From Mycolicibacterium hodleri (GTDB lineage: Bacteria > Actinomycetota > Actinomycetes > Mycobacteriales > Mycobacteriaceae): a stretch of 64,000 nt of DNA. Every line of letters begins with the position of its first letter. Positions within the stretch are counted from its first letter, which is position 1. Below are positions 31,963-43,330 of the stretch, piece after piece. The notes beneath the pieces were generated by a model, which searched no databases, was not told the origin of the DNA, and was given only the letters and a program-made list of their open reading frames with translations. Location: the NCBI RefSeq assembly GCF_025822245.1, contig NZ_JACKTL010000036.1, positions 186,285 to 250,284 of the forward strand. The letters run 5' to 3'. Made by a program: the position numbers and the translations under genes.

Positions 31963-33891
31963 GTGCGCAACCCACATGCAGGACAACCGTTTACGACCTC
32001 CGACGCGGAGATCGCAGAGGCGCTCCTCGACGTCAGCATCCCGACTCTGATGCTGACGCTGGTCCACATGTCGGGTGATCCGACCCTGATCCGCGGCGCA
32101 CTCAAGCCCGCCGGACTGTTCCTCAACGAAGTGCAGGGCTACATGTCGTCCGACGACAAGGCGGCGGCTCGGGCCGTCGCGCTGCGCGTCATCGGCGACT
32201 ACCGCGATCGCGGATGTCCCGACCCGGAACCGGTCGACGGCGAACTGCTCAAGGAGATGATGGAGTGGCTCGTCTGCGAACCCGTTCCCGACGAGTACGT
32301 GCCGATGCTGCTCGAGGAGATGGAGCTCGACGGTAGGGACGGCCGGGCCACCGGCTCCGCCGCATCGGCGGCCGCGCGCGAGGACTTCCCCGTCGTCGTG
32401 ATCGGCTGCGGAGAGTCCGGTCTGCTGGCCGGCATCCGGCTCAAGGAGGCGGGCATACCGTTCACCATCGTCGAGAAGAACGCCGGCCCCGGCGGCACCT
32501 GGTATCAGAACACCTATCCCGGCGCTCGGGTGGACGTCGGAAATCACTTCTACTGCTACAGCTTCGAACCGACCGACCAGTGGACGCACTTCTTCGCCGA
32601 GCAACCCGAGCTGCAGGCGTACTTCCAGCGGGTGATGGACAAGCACGACGTCGGACCGCACGTTCGGTGGCAGACCGAGGTCGTGGACGCCACGTGGGAC
32701 GACGACGCGGCGTCGTGGACCGTTCGCACCCGCGGAGCCGACGGCGCGGAGTCGACGCTGCACGCGCGGGCGGTGATCAGCGCCGTCGGGCAGCTCGACC
32801 GCCCGCACGTGCCGCCCATAGCCGGCCGGGAGTCGTTTGCCGGCAAGGCATTTCACTCGGCGGAGTGGGATCACTCGGTCGACCTGCGAGGCCGGCGCGT
32901 GGCGATGATCGGCGCGGGCGCCAGCGGGTTCCAGATCGCACCGGCGATCGCCGACGAGGTCGCCCACCTCACCGTCTTCCAGCGCACCGCCCAATGGATG
33001 TTCCCGAACCCCAACTACCACGAGGCCGTCGGGGCGGGGGTCCAGTGGGCGCTGCGCCACCTGCCCTTCTACGGCCGCTGGTACCGGTTCCTGTTGTTCT
33101 GGCCCGGCTGCGACAAGGGGCTGGCGGCGGCACGCGTGGACCCCGACTATCCCGATCAGCGGTGCGCCGTCAGCGAGATCAACGAGATCACCAGGGTGAT
33201 GTTCACCGAGTGGATCACGAGCCAGATCGGCGACGATCCCGAGCTGGCGGCCAAGGTCGTGCCGGACTATCCGGCGACGGGCAAACGCACCTTGCAGGAC
33301 AACGGCAGCTGGTTGACGACGCTGACCCGCGACGACGTCGAACTGGTCCGCACCCCGATCGACCACGTCGAGGTAGACGCGGTGGTGACACTCGACGGCA
33401 CCCGCCACCCGGTCGACGTCATCGTCTACGCCACCGGCTTTCGGGCCGGGGAGCTGCTGTGGCCGATGACGGTCACCGGTCGAGACGGCCACGACCTTCG
33501 CACCCAGTGGGGGGAGCGACCGGCGGCCTACCTCGGCATCACCGTCCCCGGCTACCCGAACTTCTTCTGCATGTACGGTCCCGGCACCAACCTGGCCAGC
33601 GGCGGCAGCCTGATCTTTCACTCCGAGTGCCAAATGCGCTACATCTCAGGGTGTTTGGCGCAGTTGATCGACGGCGGGCATCGATTCATGGAGCCGCGCC
33701 GGGACAAGACCGACGACTGGGTGCGGCGCAGTCAGGAGGAGATGCGCACAATGGTGTGGTCACAACCGTCGATCGAGCACTCGTTCTACAAGAACAGCCA
33801 CGGCGAGGTGTACACCCTGAGCCCGTGGCGACTGGTCGACTACTGGGCCTGGACGCGGGTCCCCGAACCGGACGACTTCGTCTTCGGCTGA
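31963..33891 (+). CDS. Baeyer-Villiger-type flavin monooxygenase with N-terminal extension
   Basis: 642 residues from GTG 31963. Residues 1-135 form a helical extension like that of 4-hydroxyacetophenone monooxygenase. The core holds the FAD motif GCGESG (about 145), the Baeyer-Villiger fingerprint FAGKAFHSAEW (about 290), the NADPH motif GAGASG (about 315) and an ATGF motif late in the chain. It should insert oxygen next to a ketone using NADPH and O2. It diverges from the hypothetical/cyp124 pair. The substrate is unknown. Confidence 0.9.
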   Translation: MRNPHAGQPFTTSDAEIAEALLDVSIPTLMLTLVHMSGDPTLIRGALKPAGLFLNEVQGYMSSDDKAAARAVALRVIGDYRDRGCPDPEPVDGELLKEMMEWLVCEPVPDEYVPMLLEEMELDGRDGRATGSAASAAAREDFPVVVIGCGESGLLAGIRLKEAGIPFTIVEKNAGPGGTWYQNTYPGARVDVGNHFYCYSFEPTDQWTHFFAEQPELQAYFQRVMDKHDVGPHVRWQTEVVDATWDDDAASWTVRTRGADGAESTLHARAVISAVGQLDRPHVPPIAGRESFAGKAFHSAEWDHSVDLRGRRVAMIGAGASGFQIAPAIADEVAHLTVFQRTAQWMFPNPNYHEAVGAGVQWALRHLPFYGRWYRFLLFWPGCDKGLAAARVDPDYPDQRCAVSEINEITRVMFTEWITSQIGDDPELAAKVVPDYPATGKRTLQDNGSWLTTLTRDDVELVRTPIDHVEVDAVVTLDGTRHPVDVIVYATGFRAGELLWPMTVTGRDGHDLRTQWGERPAAYLGITVPGYPNFFCMYGPGTNLASGGSLIFHSECQMRYISGCLAQLIDGGHRFMEPRRDKTDDWVRRSQEEMRTMVWSQPSIEHSFYKNSHGEVYTLSPWRLVDYWAWTRVPEPDDFVFG

Positions 33892-33892
33892 G

Positions 33893-33976
33893 TCACGCGG
33901 CCGGACACGCCTCGACGACGGCCTTGATCCGCTCCAGGGTCGTCATCAGCCCCTCGCTCAACACTCCCGGCCGCCG
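33893..33976 (-). pseudogene. Possible 3' fragment of a degraded gene
   Basis: A 27-codon stretch bounded by stops encodes LSEGLMTTLERIKAVVEACPAA, which looks like the C-terminal helix of a larger soluble protein (START/AHSA1-like proteins end similarly). There is no room for the rest of the gene, because the next gene starts at 34000. Gene debris is the best guess, with low confidence. Confidence 0.25.
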
Positions 33977-33999
33977 TGATCAGGTGTCACCATAGGCGG

Positions 34000-34788
34000 G
34001 TGGCGGACTGGAACGGAGACGAATACGCGGAGCTCAGCGGGTTGCAGCGGACCATGAACACCGAGGCGATGGCCTGTCTGGAGTTCCGCCCCACCGACCG
34101 CGTCCTCGACATCGGTTGCGGCGACGGCTTTCTCACCGCGGCGATCGCCACCCTGACGCCGCACGGCGTGGTAGTGGGGGCGGATCCCTCGCACCGCATG
34201 GTGGCCACCGCGGCCGGGTCGACCGCAGCCGCGGGCGCCCGGCCGTGCTTCGTCGTCGCCGACGCTCGGGCGCTGCCCTTCGGCGAGGCCTTCGACGCCG
34301 CGGTGTCGTTCAACGCCCTGCACTGGGTTCCGGAACGAGAACAGGAACTGGCCCTGAGCCAGATCGCCGCCGTCCTCAAACCCGGGGGATCGCTGGTGGT
34401 TCAGGTGGTCTGTGCCGGTGCGCGGCCGAGCCTGGAGGACGTGACGACCACACTGTCGCACCAGCCGCGGTGGGCGCCGTGGTTCTACGGCGTCGACCCG
34501 CCCTTCACCCACGTGGATCCCGACGGCTACGGAACCCTGGCGGCGGGTGCCGGGTTGGTCCTCGACGAGCTCGCCGTCACCGATCGTCAGTGGGACTTCG
34601 GGTCGCGCGCGGCACTGTTGCAGTGGTCGGCGATGGGATCCACCGCCTGGACCGACCGGTTGCCCGACCGGCACCGCGCGCGTTTCGTCTCCGAGCAGGT
34701 GGACGCCTACGAGTCCGTCGCCGGCACCGCCGGGCTCTTCCGCTTCATGCAGATGCGGGCCCGGCTGCATCGCGGGCAGACTGGGTGA
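34000..34788 (+). CDS. Class I SAM-dependent methyltransferase
   Basis: 262 residues from GTG 34000. The SAM-binding motif I (VLDIGCGDGFLT, about 35-46), a following acidic residue (GADPSHRM), motif II region (VADARALPFGEAFDAAVSFNALHWV) and motif IV (LKPGGSLVVQV) fit the UbiE/COQ5-like methyltransferase type 11 family. The acceptor is unknown. The stop is 1 bp before the start of the LLM oxidoreductase gene, so the two form a unit. Confidence 0.87.
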   Translation: MADWNGDEYAELSGLQRTMNTEAMACLEFRPTDRVLDIGCGDGFLTAAIATLTPHGVVVGADPSHRMVATAAGSTAAAGARPCFVVADARALPFGEAFDAAVSFNALHWVPEREQELALSQIAAVLKPGGSLVVQVVCAGARPSLEDVTTTLSHQPRWAPWFYGVDPPFTHVDPDGYGTLAAGAGLVLDELAVTDRQWDFGSRAALLQWSAMGSTAWTDRLPDRHRARFVSEQVDAYESVAGTAGLFRFMQMRARLHRGQTG

Positions 34789-34789
34789 G

Positions 34790-35677
34790 GTGAAGATTCG
34801 ATTTGGCGTGGGCCTCGGCTCGGGCCCGGAGGCCAGTCCCGCCGAACTCCCGCACCTCGTCGACCGGCTCGAGGCCGCGGGCATCGATTCACTGTGGTTC
34901 TCCGAACTGGTCTACACCGACGCCGTCGACCCCTTCGTCGGCATGGCCTATGCGCTGTCGCGCACCACCAAGCTCAAGGTGGGCACGTCGGTGATGATCC
35001 TGCCCGGCCGGCACCCGGTGCTCGTCGCCAAGCAGCTCGCGTCGCTGGCCGCCCTGGCCCCCAAGCGGGTCCTGCCCGTCTTCGGTCTGCGGTCGGCATT
35101 GGCCGCGGAGCGCGACGTCTTCGTCGTCCCTGACGGTCAGCGCGCCGCGGTCTTCGACGAAGCGCTCCGCTTGCTCAAGGCGGCCCTGCGATCCGACGGT
35201 GACGACTTCACGGGCGACTTCTTCTCTGCGACGTCGATGGCCGTCGGCCCGCGCCCGGCAAAGCCGCTCGACATCTGGCTGGGTGGCTCCGCCCCGGCGG
35301 CCCTTCGCCGCATCGGACGTCTCGCCGACGGCTGGCTCGGCTCGTTCCTGACCCCCGACGAGGCCCGGCGCGGCCGGGAACGGATCGAAGCCGCGGCCGA
35401 GGAGGCGGGTCGCGCCGTGGAGGCCGACCACTACGGAGTCAACGTCGCCGTGGCGGAGAACGGCATTCCCGACGACGTGGCCGCGGCGGTGCGGGCCCGA
35501 CGCCCCGACGTGGAGCCCACGGACTTGGTCGCCGACGGCTGGCCCGCGCTGCACCGGATGATCGACGGTTACCTGGAGGCCGGGCTGACCAAGTTCGTCA
35601 TCCGCCCCACCGGCGGTGTCGGCACCGACGAGTTCGTCGACCGGTTCGCCAGCGAACTGTTGCCGCGGGAGAACTGA
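34790..35677 (+). CDS. LLM-class F420-dependent oxidoreductase
   Basis: 295 residues from GTG 34790. The luciferase-like TIM barrel is indicated by the first strand IRFGVGLGS, SLWFSELVYTDAVDPF, VGTSVMILPGRHPVLVAKQLASLAAL and the late PLDIWLGGSAPAALRR segment. This pattern is that of F420-dependent actinobacterial enzymes, not of FMN-dependent two-component monooxygenases. It could reduce or oxidise a substrate with F420. It is coupled to the methyltransferase gene, with 1 bp between them. Confidence 0.85.
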   Translation: MKIRFGVGLGSGPEASPAELPHLVDRLEAAGIDSLWFSELVYTDAVDPFVGMAYALSRTTKLKVGTSVMILPGRHPVLVAKQLASLAALAPKRVLPVFGLRSALAAERDVFVVPDGQRAAVFDEALRLLKAALRSDGDDFTGDFFSATSMAVGPRPAKPLDIWLGGSAPAALRRIGRLADGWLGSFLTPDEARRGRERIEAAAEEAGRAVEADHYGVNVAVAENGIPDDVAAAVRARRPDVEPTDLVADGWPALHRMIDGYLEAGLTKFVIRPTGGVGTDEFVDRFASELLPREN

Positions 35678-35812
35678 CGCATGGCCGATGAGCGGTGGGG
35701 GCGTCGGTGGCAGAGTACGGCCTCACCGCGGGGCGATTACTGACCTGACGGCCGCCAGCAAACGAGGATTACGGCTTGGTGACGCACCTCGGCGGCGCAG
35801 CGAACCGATTAT

Positions 35813-35846
35813 CTGTCGACTTCACGATTCGGGTAGTCTTCGACAG
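35813..35846. promoter_or_regulatory. Spaced inverted repeat in the promoter region of the mycolate methyltransferase remnant
   Basis: CTGTCGA (35813-35819) and TCGACAG (35840-35846) are perfect inverted copies 20 bp apart, in the 252-bp region 35678-35929 that is otherwise without a gene. The half-sites equal those of the GntR palindrome at 12845, which may be coincidence. It could be an operator. Confidence 0.3.
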
Positions 35847-35929
35847 AATTGCGCGGACCTACGGGGGAAGGCTCTCGAGCATGCGGAGCCGCTGCCGATA
35901 TCCACTCTCCAGACGCCGAAGGCTGAACT

Positions 35930-36622
35930 GTGCCAGACACGAAGAACGACGACCAGGGCCTGAAGCCACACTTCGAAGACGTGCAGGCGCACTACGACCT
36001 GTCCGACGACTTCTTCCGGCTGTTCCTGGACCCGACGCAGACCTATAGCTGCGCCTACTTCGAGCGCGACGACATGACGCTCGAGGAAGCCCAGATCGCC
36101 AAGATCGACCTCTCGCTCGGCAAGCTGGGCCTCGAGCCCGGCATGACGCTGCTCGACATCGGCTGCGGCTGGGGCGGCGTCGTGAACCGCGCCGTCCAGC
36201 GCCACGACGTCAACGTCATCGGGCTCACGCTGAGCCGCAACCAGCAAGCCCACGTCGAGAAGTTGCTCGCCAACTCCGACAGCCCGCGGAGCAAGGAAGT
36301 GCGGCTGCAGGGGTGGGAGCAGTTCGACGGCCAGGTGGACCGCATCGTCTCCATCGGCGCCTTCGAGCACTTCGGCCGCGACCGCTACGCCGACTTCTTC
36401 AAGATGGCCTACGCGGCGCTGCCCGACGACGGCGTGATGCTGCTGCACACCATCATCAAGCCCAGCGACGAGCAATTCGCCGAGCGCGGTCTACCGCTGA
36501 CGATGAACAAGCTGAAGTTCTTCAAGTTCATCATGGACGCGAACCCGGTGTCCAACCGGGTCTACCGGAGGCTCGGCTTCGTACCCGTCGGGGAGAACGT
36601 GCAGTACGCGTTCGCCGCGTGA
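35930..36622 (+). pseudogene. Truncated mycolic acid methyltransferase joined to a GNAT-like C-terminal end
   Basis: 230 codons from GTG 35930. Residues 1-200 are a clear mycolic acid cyclopropane synthase/methyltransferase: [42 protein letters not shown] motif LDIGCGWGG and GAFEHFG with the catalytic-site Glu. Family members run to about 285-300 residues and continue with a lipid-binding domain. Here, after KFFKFIM (about 36540), the frame switches to [21 protein letters not shown], the typical final helix and strand of a GNAT acetyltransferase, and stops. About 90 C-terminal residues, including a conserved active-site Tyr, are lost. The gene probably arose by deletion fusing two genes and is unlikely to be active. 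Confidence 0.75.
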
Positions 36623-36656
36623 CCCGAGCCGGGCCGCGTCGACCAGAATGGGCCCA

Positions 36657-37424
36657 ATGGACTCGAGCTTGGCGGGACGCGTGGCACTGGTGACCGGGGG
36701 CGGGCGGGGCCTCGGCCTGGCGATGGCCGAGGCCGTGGCCCGGGCCGGGGCGACGGTCGCGCTCCTGGACGTGCGCGACGAGGTCCACGACGCGGCCGGC
36801 CAGCTGGGCGCCGCCACCGGCGCGGACGTCGTCGGGGTCACCGCCGACGTGACCGACGAGGCGTCGGTCGAGGCGGCCTTCGCCGACGTCGCCGACCGCT
36901 TGGGGGTCGTCGACGCCTTGGTCAACGCCGCCGGGGTGGCGGACACCACCAGTGCGCTGGACATCACGCCCGAGCGGTTCCGATGGATCGTCGACGTCAA
37001 CCTGACGGGCACGTTCCTGGTCTGCCGGGCCTTCGCGCGGCGCCTGGTCGACGCCGGCCAGACCGGTTCGGCCGTCACCATCGCCTCGATGTCGGGCCTG
37101 CGGGTGAACCGGCCGCAGGACCAGGCCGCCTACAACGCGTCGAAGGCCGGCGTCGCGATGCTGACCAAGAGCCTCGCGGTGGAGTGGCTGCCGCTGGGCA
37201 TCCGGCTCAACTCGATCTCGCCGGGCTACTTCGCCTCCGAGCAGACGCTCGACGTGCCACGGAACTCACCGGAACAGTTCGCCGAGTGGATGGCGCACAC
37301 CCCGGTGGGTCGGATGGGGGAGCCGCACGAACTCGGACCGCTGGCGGTCTACCTGCTGGGCGACGCGTCGGCGTACGTCGTCGGCCAGTCGATCGTCATC
37401 GACGGCGGCTACACCGCCCTCTGA
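36657..37424 (+). CDS. Short-chain dehydrogenase/reductase (classical)
   Basis: 255 residues from ATG 36657 (ATG 36648 is possible). Classical SDR features: TGGGRGLGLAMA cofactor loop, NAAG after strand 4, the catalytic Ser in IASMSGLRVN, YNASK (Tyr and Lys) and an ISPGYF segment after strand 6. The chain closes with YVVGQSIVIDGGYTAL. An acidic residue after strand 2 (LLDVRD) favours NAD(H). It probably oxidises a sugar alcohol or secondary alcohol. It starts 34 bp after the methyltransferase remnant. Confidence 0.9.
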   Translation: MDSSLAGRVALVTGGGRGLGLAMAEAVARAGATVALLDVRDEVHDAAGQLGAATGADVVGVTADVTDEASVEAAFADVADRLGVVDALVNAAGVADTTSALDITPERFRWIVDVNLTGTFLVCRAFARRLVDAGQTGSAVTIASMSGLRVNRPQDQAAYNASKAGVAMLTKSLAVEWLPLGIRLNSISPGYFASEQTLDVPRNSPEQFAEWMAHTPVGRMGEPHELGPLAVYLLGDASAYVVGQSIVIDGGYTAL

Positions 37425-37443
37425 CGGGTAGGCCAAGAAGTGG

Positions 37444-38628
37444 CTACTTCACCCGGTGCTGCGGGCCCTGTTCCTTCTTGTACAGCGCCTTGAGCATGCG
37501 GTCGCGGAAGAACGCGTTGTCGATCAGCTTGATGCCGTTGTTCGCCACGGCGGGGATGCCCGCCAATTTGTGGAAGTAGCGGCCGCGCTTGTACTCCCGG
37601 CCCCAGGCCGCTTCCATCCGCTGCGCGTAGTTGGTGAAGTCGTCCGGCCCGCCGTTGGTCAGGGCCGCGATGGCGCACTCACCCGCGGCGAGGCCCGATT
37701 CGAGTGCCTTCGAGATGCCCGCACCCGAGGCCGGCTTGCCCGCGCCCAGCGAGTCGCCGGTGAAGAGCACGCCCGGGCGCCACGGCGGCCACGCGGTGAA
37801 GCCCATCGGCAACCGCCAGGCCCGCACCAGCTTGTCCTTCTTGAGCTCCTCGATGGGCGGCAGGCCCCAGTCGCGCGGCAGGGTCTGCATGAACTCGCCC
37901 ATGAAGTGGGTGGCGTTGATCTTCTGCCAGTCCTTGTAGCTGTTCACGTAGCCCAGGCCGATGTTGATGCGGCCACCGCCGAACGGGAACACCCACGCGT
38001 AACCGGGCAGCTGGTCGCCGTTGAACTTGAGGTTGAGATAGATGTCGAGGGAGTCGGAGTCCGGCTTGTTGGCCGGCATCTCGGCACGGATCGCGATCGC
38101 CGAGTAGCCGTTGTACTCCGAGTCGATCTTCAGGGCCCGCTTGATGGGGGAGTAGGCGCCGTCGGCCGCGATCACGGCGTCGCCGAGGACCTTCTCGCCG
38201 CTCTTGAGGACGACGCCGACGACGCGACCGGTGGAGTCGAGCTCGGGGCCCGTCACCTCACACGACTGCCTGACCTCGGCGCCCGCGGCCTCGGCGTGCT
38301 TGAGCAGCAGGGTGTCGAGTTGCGGGCGGGGGGCGACGTACCCGTGGTTCGGCATGCCGGGACGGGTCGGGAACGACAACTCCCACTGCGACGGGCTGAA
38401 GACCGTCACCCGGTTCACCCGGTGGAACTTGTCGACCTCCTCGGCCAGGCCCATCTTCTGGAGATAGCTGACCGCGCGGGCGGTCAAACCGTCGCCGCAC
38501 GGCTTGTCGCGCGGGAACTCGGCCTTGTCCAGGACGACTACCTTGGCGCCCGTCTGCGCTGCCTGCCAGGCCGCGGCGGCGCCGGAGGGCCCTCCGCCGG
38601 CAATCACCAGGTCGTACCGCTGCGTCAT
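37444..38628 (-). CDS. Geranylgeranyl-reductase family flavoprotein
   Basis: 394 residues from ATG 38628. The N-terminal FAD motif GGGPSGAAAAW, the FPRDKPCGDGLTARAV segment specific to geranylgeranyl reductases, the AADGAYSPIKR DG motif and the late FTGDSLGAGKPASGAGISKALESG motif identify the family. Its members saturate isoprenoid double bonds in archaeal lipids, chlorophyll or menaquinone (MenJ in M. tuberculosis). This copy is less similar to MenJ than to other members as I recall them, so the isoprenoid acceptor is uncertain. It diverges from a TetR gene. Confidence 0.87.
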   Translation of the reverse strand: MTQRYDLVIAGGGPSGAAAAWQAAQTGAKVVVLDKAEFPRDKPCGDGLTARAVSYLQKMGLAEEVDKFHRVNRVTVFSPSQWELSFPTRPGMPNHGYVAPRPQLDTLLLKHAEAAGAEVRQSCEVTGPELDSTGRVVGVVLKSGEKVLGDAVIAADGAYSPIKRALKIDSEYNGYSAIAIRAEMPANKPDSDSLDIYLNLKFNGDQLPGYAWVFPFGGGRINIGLGYVNSYKDWQKINATHFMGEFMQTLPRDWGLPPIEELKKDKLVRAWRLPMGFTAWPPWRPGVLFTGDSLGAGKPASGAGISKALESGLAAGECAIAALTNGGPDDFTNYAQRMEAAWGREYKRGRYFHKLAGIPAVANNGIKLIDNAFFRDRMLKALYKKEQGPQHRVK

Positions 38629-38759
38629 GAGTCTCGTCTCGTATAGCTGGGGTATATCGGCTCCAGATGCTACCCGCGCGGCTCGCCGGGTACGTGCCCT
38701 CAGCGCGCACTCTGCGCGGTCTTGGCAGGTCAGCACCGTTCAGCCGGTACAGTGAGTCC

Positions 38760-39497
38760 GTGCGCAGACCGTCTCGGCCCCATCCGGGCACCCCGCCGGG
38801 GGTGAAGGTCGACGCCAGGAGTGAGCGTTGGCGCGAGCATCGCAAGAAGGTGCGCACCGAGATCGTGGACGCCGCCTTCCGCGCGATCGACAAGCTCGGC
38901 CCCGAGCTGTCCCTGCGCGAGATCGCCGAAGAGGCGGGCACCGCGAAGCCGAAGATCTACCGGCACTTCACCGACAAGTCCGACCTGTTCCAAGCGATCG
39001 GCGAGCGCCTGCGAGACATGTTGTGGGCGGCCATCATTCCGTCGATCAACGTGGGTACCGACCCGGCGCGCGACGTCATCCTGCGCAGCGTCGAGAAGTA
39101 CGTCCACCTGGTCGACGAGCACCCCAACGTGTGCCGGTTCCTGATCCAGGGTCGATTCGCCGAACAAAGCGAGACGATGCGGGCGCTCAACGAGGGTCGC
39201 GACATCACCCTGGCGATGGCCGCCATGTTCAACGACGAACTGCGCGAGATGGAACTCGACGGCGCGGCGATGGAACTGGCCGCCTTCACGACGTTCGGTT
39301 CCGCCGCGGCGGCCACGGAGTGGTGGCTGGGACCCGGCCCCGACAGTCCCCGGCGGATGCCGCCGGAGCAGTTCGTGGCGCACATGACGACGATGATGCT
39401 GGCGGCCATCTACGGCACGTGTGAGCTGCTCGGCATCAAGATCGATCCTGATCTTCCCCTGCACGAGGGCGTCCGCCGCCGCGAGTCCGTGGCCTGA
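38760..39497 (+). CDS. TetR family transcriptional regulator
   Basis: 245 residues from GTG 38760. The helix-turn-helix (LSLREIAEEAGTAKPKIYRHF, about 45-65) is preceded by a basic N-terminus. The C-terminal domain is long. It lies between the divergent flavoprotein gene and the downstream EthA-like monooxygenase, followed by nrdF2. The same TetR-monooxygenase-NrdF2 order occurs in M. tuberculosis (Rv3050c-Rv3049c-Rv3048c, from memory). It probably controls the monooxygenase; TACCCG/CGGGTA arms in the intergenic region are a weak operator candidate. Confidence 0.9.
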   Translation: MRRPSRPHPGTPPGVKVDARSERWREHRKKVRTEIVDAAFRAIDKLGPELSLREIAEEAGTAKPKIYRHFTDKSDLFQAIGERLRDMLWAAIIPSINVGTDPARDVILRSVEKYVHLVDEHPNVCRFLIQGRFAEQSETMRALNEGRDITLAMAAMFNDELREMELDGAAMELAAFTTFGSAAAATEWWLGPGPDSPRRMPPEQFVAHMTTMMLAAIYGTCELLGIKIDPDLPLHEGVRRRESVA

Positions 39498-39531
39498 TAC
39501 CGGTACCCGCGTTCCCAGGTATCGTGGCGGC

Positions 39532-41046
39532 ATGACCATCGCCGAAGAGGCAGGCACCGCCGCCGCGCAGCAGAGCCCCGTCCGCACCCGTGCCGTCATC
39601 ATCGGCAGTGGCTTCTCCGGTCTCGGGATGGCGATCGCGCTGCAGAAGCAGGGCTTCGGCGCCGGCGACTTCGTCATCCTCGAAAAGGCCGACGACATCG
39701 GCGGCACCTGGCGGGACAACACCTACCCCGGGTGCGCCTGCGACATCCCGTCGCTCGTGTACTCCTTCTCCTTCGAGCCGAAGCCGGACTGGACCCACAT
39801 GTGGTCCCTGCAGCCCGAGATCTTCGACTACCTCAAGGGCGTCGCCGAGAAATACGGCCTGCGCCGGTACATCCGGTTCGGCTCCCGCGTCGAGCGGGCG
39901 CACTGGGACGACGCCGAGCTGCGGTGGCACGTGTTCACCGCCGACGGGCAGGAGTACGTCGCCCAGTTCCTGGTCTCGGGGGCCGGCGCACTGCACATCC
40001 CGTTGATTCCCGACGTCGAGGGCGCCGACGAATTCGCCGGAGCGGCATTCCATTCCGCGCAGTGGGACCACTCTGTCGACATCGCGGGCAAGCGGGTCGC
40101 CGTCATCGGCACCGGTGCCAGCGCCATCCAGCTCGTGCCCGAGATCGTCAAGGACGTCGCCGAACTTCAGGTCTACCAACGCACGCCACCGTGGGTGATG
40201 CCTCGGCCCAACAACGCACTGCCGGAGTGGATCCGGCGGACGTTCACCGAGGTGCCCGGCACCAGGGCGGCGATGCGGGCGGTGATCTACTGGTTGCACG
40301 AGGTGGTCGGCTTCGGCATGACCAAGCAACCGGCGTTGCTCAGAATCGGTGCACTGCTTGGCAAGTGGAACATCCGGCGTGCGGTCAAGGACAAGGCGTT
40401 GCGCCGCAAGCTCACTCCCGACTATCGGGCCGGGTGCAAGCGAATCCTCAACTCCGACACCTACTACCGCGGTATCGCCAACCCGAAGACCCAGGTGATC
40501 ACCGAGCGCATCACGCGGATGACCCGCGACGGCATCGTCACCGCCGACGGTGTCGAGCATCCGGTCGACGTGGTGGTGTTCGCCACCGGCTTCCACGTGA
40601 CCGACTCGTACTCCTACGTCGACGTCACGGGTCCCGGCGGCGAGGACCTGGTGCAACGCTGGAACCGCGAGGGCGTCGAGGCGCACCGCGGCGTCGCCGT
40701 CGCCGACATGCCCAACCTGTTCTTCCTCCTCGGCCCGAACACCGGCCTGGGCCACAACTCGGTGGTGTTCATGATCGAGGCGCAGATCCGGTACGTCGCG
40801 CAGGCGATCGCCGCGGTCGACAAGGCGCGCGCCCAGGCGGTGGCACCCACGCGCGCCGCGCAAGACGCGTTCAACGCCGACCTGCAGGACGGCCTGTCCA
40901 AGACGGTGTGGAACACGGGGGGTTGCCGCAGCTGGTACCTGGACTCCCACGGGGTCAACCGGGTGCTGTGGAGCGGCATGACCTGGCAGTACTGGCTGGC
41001 GACCCGGCGGTTCAAGCGCGACGAGTACCGGTTCATCGGGCGCTGA
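39532..41046 (+). CDS. EthA-like Baeyer-Villiger flavin monooxygenase
   Basis: 504 residues from ATG 39532. Motifs: FAD loop GSGFSGLGMA, the FAGAAFHSAQW Baeyer-Villiger fingerprint (about residue 175), NADPH loop GTGASAIQL and a late ATGFHVTD segment. The protein resembles the monooxygenase next to nrdF2 in M. tuberculosis and the ethionamide activator EthA, and may activate thioamide prodrugs. It sits 34 bp after the TetR gene and 101 bp before nrdF2. Confidence 0.91.
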   Translation: MTIAEEAGTAAAQQSPVRTRAVIIGSGFSGLGMAIALQKQGFGAGDFVILEKADDIGGTWRDNTYPGCACDIPSLVYSFSFEPKPDWTHMWSLQPEIFDYLKGVAEKYGLRRYIRFGSRVERAHWDDAELRWHVFTADGQEYVAQFLVSGAGALHIPLIPDVEGADEFAGAAFHSAQWDHSVDIAGKRVAVIGTGASAIQLVPEIVKDVAELQVYQRTPPWVMPRPNNALPEWIRRTFTEVPGTRAAMRAVIYWLHEVVGFGMTKQPALLRIGALLGKWNIRRAVKDKALRRKLTPDYRAGCKRILNSDTYYRGIANPKTQVITERITRMTRDGIVTADGVEHPVDVVVFATGFHVTDSYSYVDVTGPGGEDLVQRWNREGVEAHRGVAVADMPNLFFLLGPNTGLGHNSVVFMIEAQIRYVAQAIAAVDKARAQAVAPTRAAQDAFNADLQDGLSKTVWNTGGCRSWYLDSHGVNRVLWSGMTWQYWLATRRFKRDEYRFIGR

Positions 41047-41060
41047 CCACGACACGCCAA

Positions 41061-43326
<2,266 letters not shown>

Positions 43327-43330
<4 letters not shown>

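Noticed and set aside
38629-38759. TACCCG/CGGGTA arms as an operator between the flavoprotein and TetR genes
   Set aside because: Only 6-bp arms in a GC-rich region; too weak to list as a site.
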